Translations under genes and position numbers: made by a program
Shown: positions 62,219-64,000 of the stretch, piece after piece
How the letters are laid out: every line of letters starts with the position of its first letter
Position numbering within the stretch: the stretch's first letter is position 1
The notes under the pieces: generated by a model
The model's database searches: none
Told to the model about the DNA's origin: nothing
Seen by the model: the letters and a program-made list of their open reading frames with translations, nothing else
NCBI GenBank assembly: GCA_965233665.1
Contig: CBDDTG010000069.1
Location: 186,001-250,000, forward strand
Source of the DNA: Bacterioplanes sp965233665
Lineage (GTDB): Bacteria > Pseudomonadota > Gammaproteobacteria > Pseudomonadales > Oceanobacteraceae
Direction: 5' to 3'
DNA length: 64,000 nucleotides

Positions 62219-62264
62219 AAAAAATTCCTCGATAGTTTTGTCGGAGTTGAGTCTGCGCTTGCAC

Positions 62265-62804
62265 TCAATAGCGCGTATTCAGCGTCATGCTGGTTTCAGC
62301 GACGGCTTCGCCATCTATGCGATAGCAGTCACTCATCTCGCCGATTATCTCAAATCCGGCTTTGAGATACAGGTTTCTCGCGGGTGCATTGTTCGAAAGC
62401 ACATTTAAATCAAGCCAATCTATGCCATCCTGTTGCTGACAGAATGCAATAACATGTTGCAGTAAGCGCATGCCCAAGCCTTGTTGGCGAGCGCTGCTAT
62501 CAACCCCCATTCCCAGCACTAAGCGGTGGGATTTGTAAGCCTCGCTGTAGTGGCGAAGATCAATGTGGCCCACAATATGGCCATCCTGGTCTTTAGCTAA
62601 CCAAAGTTTGCGCCAACCCGACTGTCCTAAACAATGGTCGAAGCCATGGATAAACTTATTCCGAGTCGTCTCTGAGAGCTGACGATGGGCTTTTGCTAGC
62701 GGTTGAAACAGTGGTTGGCCATCTGTGGCATTGTCACTGAGTTGACGCTGAAGATAGGTAAAAAATGATTCTAAATCTTGCGCTGTAGCGGCTACGATCT
62801 GCAC
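62265..62804 (-). CDS. GNAT acetyltransferase
   Basis: A 179-residue acetyltransferase starting VQIVAATAQDLESFFTY. The GTG at 62804 is preferred because AGGAG lies 5 nt upstream; in-frame ATG 62864 falls inside the previous gene. The acetyl-CoA region is LGMGVDSSARQQGLGMRLLQHVI, followed by LDLNVLSNNAPARNLYLKAGFE. Substrate unknown. It overlaps no neighbour but is 34 bp downstream of the next GNAT gene and may be co-transcribed with it. Confidence 0.85.
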   Translation of the reverse strand: MQIVAATAQDLESFFTYLQRQLSDNATDGQPLFQPLAKAHRQLSETTRNKFIHGFDHCLGQSGWRKLWLAKDQDGHIVGHIDLRHYSEAYKSHRLVLGMGVDSSARQQGLGMRLLQHVIAFCQQQDGIDWLDLNVLSNNAPARNLYLKAGFEIIGEMSDCYRIDGEAVAETSMTLNTRY

Positions 62805-62838
62805 AAATACTCCTGAAAGTGCGTTTCTTAAGTGCGGC

Positions 62839-63636
62839 TTAGCTGGGACTGAAACTATAACCACGAGTATGGGTTATCAACTGAAAACCAGATTTTGCCA
62901 CAATAGGTTGGCTCATATCAGAGGCATCAATGGTTAAGTAACGCTTGCCACGACTTTTGGCATCATGAATGCGCTGTTGCAATAGGGCTGAGTAGTGCCC
63001 CTGGTGGCGATGGCTGGCTAAGGTGCTGCCTCCCCATATGCCGGCAAACGGGCTGTTTGCTTTAAAGGTCAGCCAGGCAGAAGACACGGGTTGACCAGAG
63101 TCGTATACCACGTAAATAGAAATAGACTCTGGCGCTTTGTGCAGTTGCTCACACAGCTGCTGGTAATGCCAGTCAAAGTCTTGTTGCCACACGTGTTGCT
63201 GCACCTGAATAACATCACGAACCCCTTGCTCATCGGTGACGCGCTGCAATTCCGGAGACTGCACTGGCTGGCTTTCGATGGCAGCGATATCCAGTACCAT
63301 AAAGGCTTCTTGTTCTTCCTGCACAAAGCCGTGTGCTAACAGAGACGATTCAATGTTATTGGGTTGATCTGTGGCATAGGTTTTCCACTCAAAGCCAATA
63401 CCTAGTTTAGAAAAGTAGTCGACCTGTTGCTGTATTTGACTGTCGGTTTGATCGGCAGCAAAGTCAAAGTAGGCGATATAGCTGCCATAGGCTTGGTTTG
63501 AGACCACACGAACGATGTTTGGGCTGATATCGACCCTGCCATTGGCATCATCGATTACCTGTCGTTCGTACTGGTTATAAAGCTGCATTATGTGCTGGGG
63601 ATTGAGTTTGCTTGTGCTCAAGTGGTTTTCCGTCAT
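62839..63636 (-). CDS. GNAT-family acetyltransferase (two-domain length)
   Basis: A 265-residue protein. The C-terminal half holds a GNAT fold (YVVYDSGQPVSSAWLTF, IWGGSTLASHRHQGHYSALLQQRIHDA and YLTIDASDMSQPIVAKSGFQ). The N-terminal half (residues 1-130) has a second, degenerate GNAT-like unit (YFDFAADQTDSQIQQQVDYFSKLGIGFEWK). The substrate is unknown. It is the first gene of the three-GNAT run. Confidence 0.82.
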   Translation of the reverse strand: MTENHLSTSKLNPQHIMQLYNQYERQVIDDANGRVDISPNIVRVVSNQAYGSYIAYFDFAADQTDSQIQQQVDYFSKLGIGFEWKTYATDQPNNIESSLLAHGFVQEEQEAFMVLDIAAIESQPVQSPELQRVTDEQGVRDVIQVQQHVWQQDFDWHYQQLCEQLHKAPESISIYVVYDSGQPVSSAWLTFKANSPFAGIWGGSTLASHRHQGHYSALLQQRIHDAKSRGKRYLTIDASDMSQPIVAKSGFQLITHTRGYSFSPS

Positions 63637-63831
63637 GGTGTAAGTGCAGGCAGGTGTTCGCAGATGAGTGCGGAATGGTTCTGTCGCTTCTTAGCTTAAA
63701 AATTGCAGAAAGTAGCGATTATGTTCTCAGTATGATGATAACTCAATCAATATTGGTTTGTGATTGAGCTTGTTCCCCACAGCCATCAGATATCCACGCT
63801 CCTGCTATGGCATGAGTTCCTTCCACCATAT

Positions 63832-63846
63832 GCGACATGATGTCGC
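63832..63846. promoter_or_regulatory. Perfect palindrome, possible operator
   Basis: GCGACAT-G-ATGTCGC is a 7-bp perfect inverted repeat around one central base. It lies about 117 bp upstream of the gene beginning at 63963 and downstream of no other gene, so it may be a regulator-binding site for that promoter. No regulator is assigned. Confidence 0.35.
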
Positions 63847-63962
63847 GCTGTACTGACACTGAATAATGAATACGCATAATAAAACCCAAATTGTGACGGG
63901 GTTTGATGGTGCTTGGCCGGCCGCGTCTTATGCTGATGGCGAGAATGATATAGGAATTCATA

Positions 63963-64000
63963 ATGATTAAACCCAGCTTAACCCTGTTGGCGACTGCCTG
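63963..64000 (+). CDS. 5' end of a probably secreted protein gene, cut by the window edge
   Basis: An ATG at 63963 is preceded by AGGAATTCATA and opens a frame reading MIKPSLTLLATAC, the start of a likely signal peptide. Only 12 codons are available, so the product cannot be named. The spacing of AGGA is a little long but acceptable. Confidence 0.5.
   Translation, partial: MIKPSLTLLATA

Overview
The window reads as chromosome of a marine-type, chitin-degrading gammaproteobacterium, most like the Oceanospirillales. Pointers are a Crp/Fnr regulator, an ElaA-like acetyltransferase, an Ada-AlkA fusion beside Ogt, an AidB homologue with its TetR regulator, a pair of GH18 chitinases, an M66 metalloprotease lipoprotein and a GMC oxidoreductase operon. 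The genus is not identifiable from the sequence alone. No rRNA, tRNA, CRISPR array, integrase or replication origin was seen.

Layout. 1-6.5 kb: an rtcB-like RNA ligase gene broken by a small insertion element, a Crp/Fnr regulator, an acetyltransferase, an EamA permease and two DNA-alkylation repair genes. 6.7-25.2 kb: about 18 consecutive minus-strand genes, mostly overlapping or a few bases apart. The core is a biosynthetic cluster: AMP-forming ligase, PLP-dependent decarboxylase, two acyl-CoA dehydrogenase-like proteins, a flavin halogenase-like protein, two possible divergent ketosynthase-like proteins, an alpha/beta hydrolase, a degenerate amidotransferase-like protein and an acyl carrier protein. 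An apparent export unit follows: two TPR proteins, a MacB/LolD-type ABC ATPase, an FtsX permease, a LolA-like protein and an outer-membrane barrel. 25.8-29.7 kb: an AraC regulator divergent from a di-iron hydroxylase, then ilvD.

29.7-36.1 kb is an AT-richer, island-like segment. It carries a compact RiPP-like operon: a precursor with the C-terminal tail RPGRCKPVINV, a SAM methyltransferase, a radical SAM/SPASM enzyme and a peptide-arginase-like protein. A GNAT gene diverges from it, followed by a RAYT (Y1) transposase and a 248-bp tandem duplication. This RiPP operon and the carrier-protein cluster are the two most interesting systems here.

36.1-48.3 kb: LysR/glutathione S-transferase with two small partner genes; an alcohol-oxidation operon (GMC oxidoreductase, Tat-exported subunit, aldehyde dehydrogenase) divergent from a TetR gene; envelope proteins; an S1/P1 nuclease; an interrupted HAD hydrolase; and an AraC-GyrI regulator. 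48.7-55.8 kb: two chitinases and the M66 metalloprotease with a long Asp-Ser repeat. 55.8-64 kb: aidB and its regulator, an EamA permease with an in-frame stop, an AraC regulator divergent from a soluble sugar dehydrogenase with a cytochrome c domain, three acetyltransferases and the start of one more gene.

A family of about 262-264 bp non-coding elements with inverted-repeat ends (consensus end GGGCACCTCTGAATAATTC) occurs in five copies plus one 26-bp solo end. Two copies break genes (rtcB-like, HAD), and others supply the last codons and stop codon of genes they abut.
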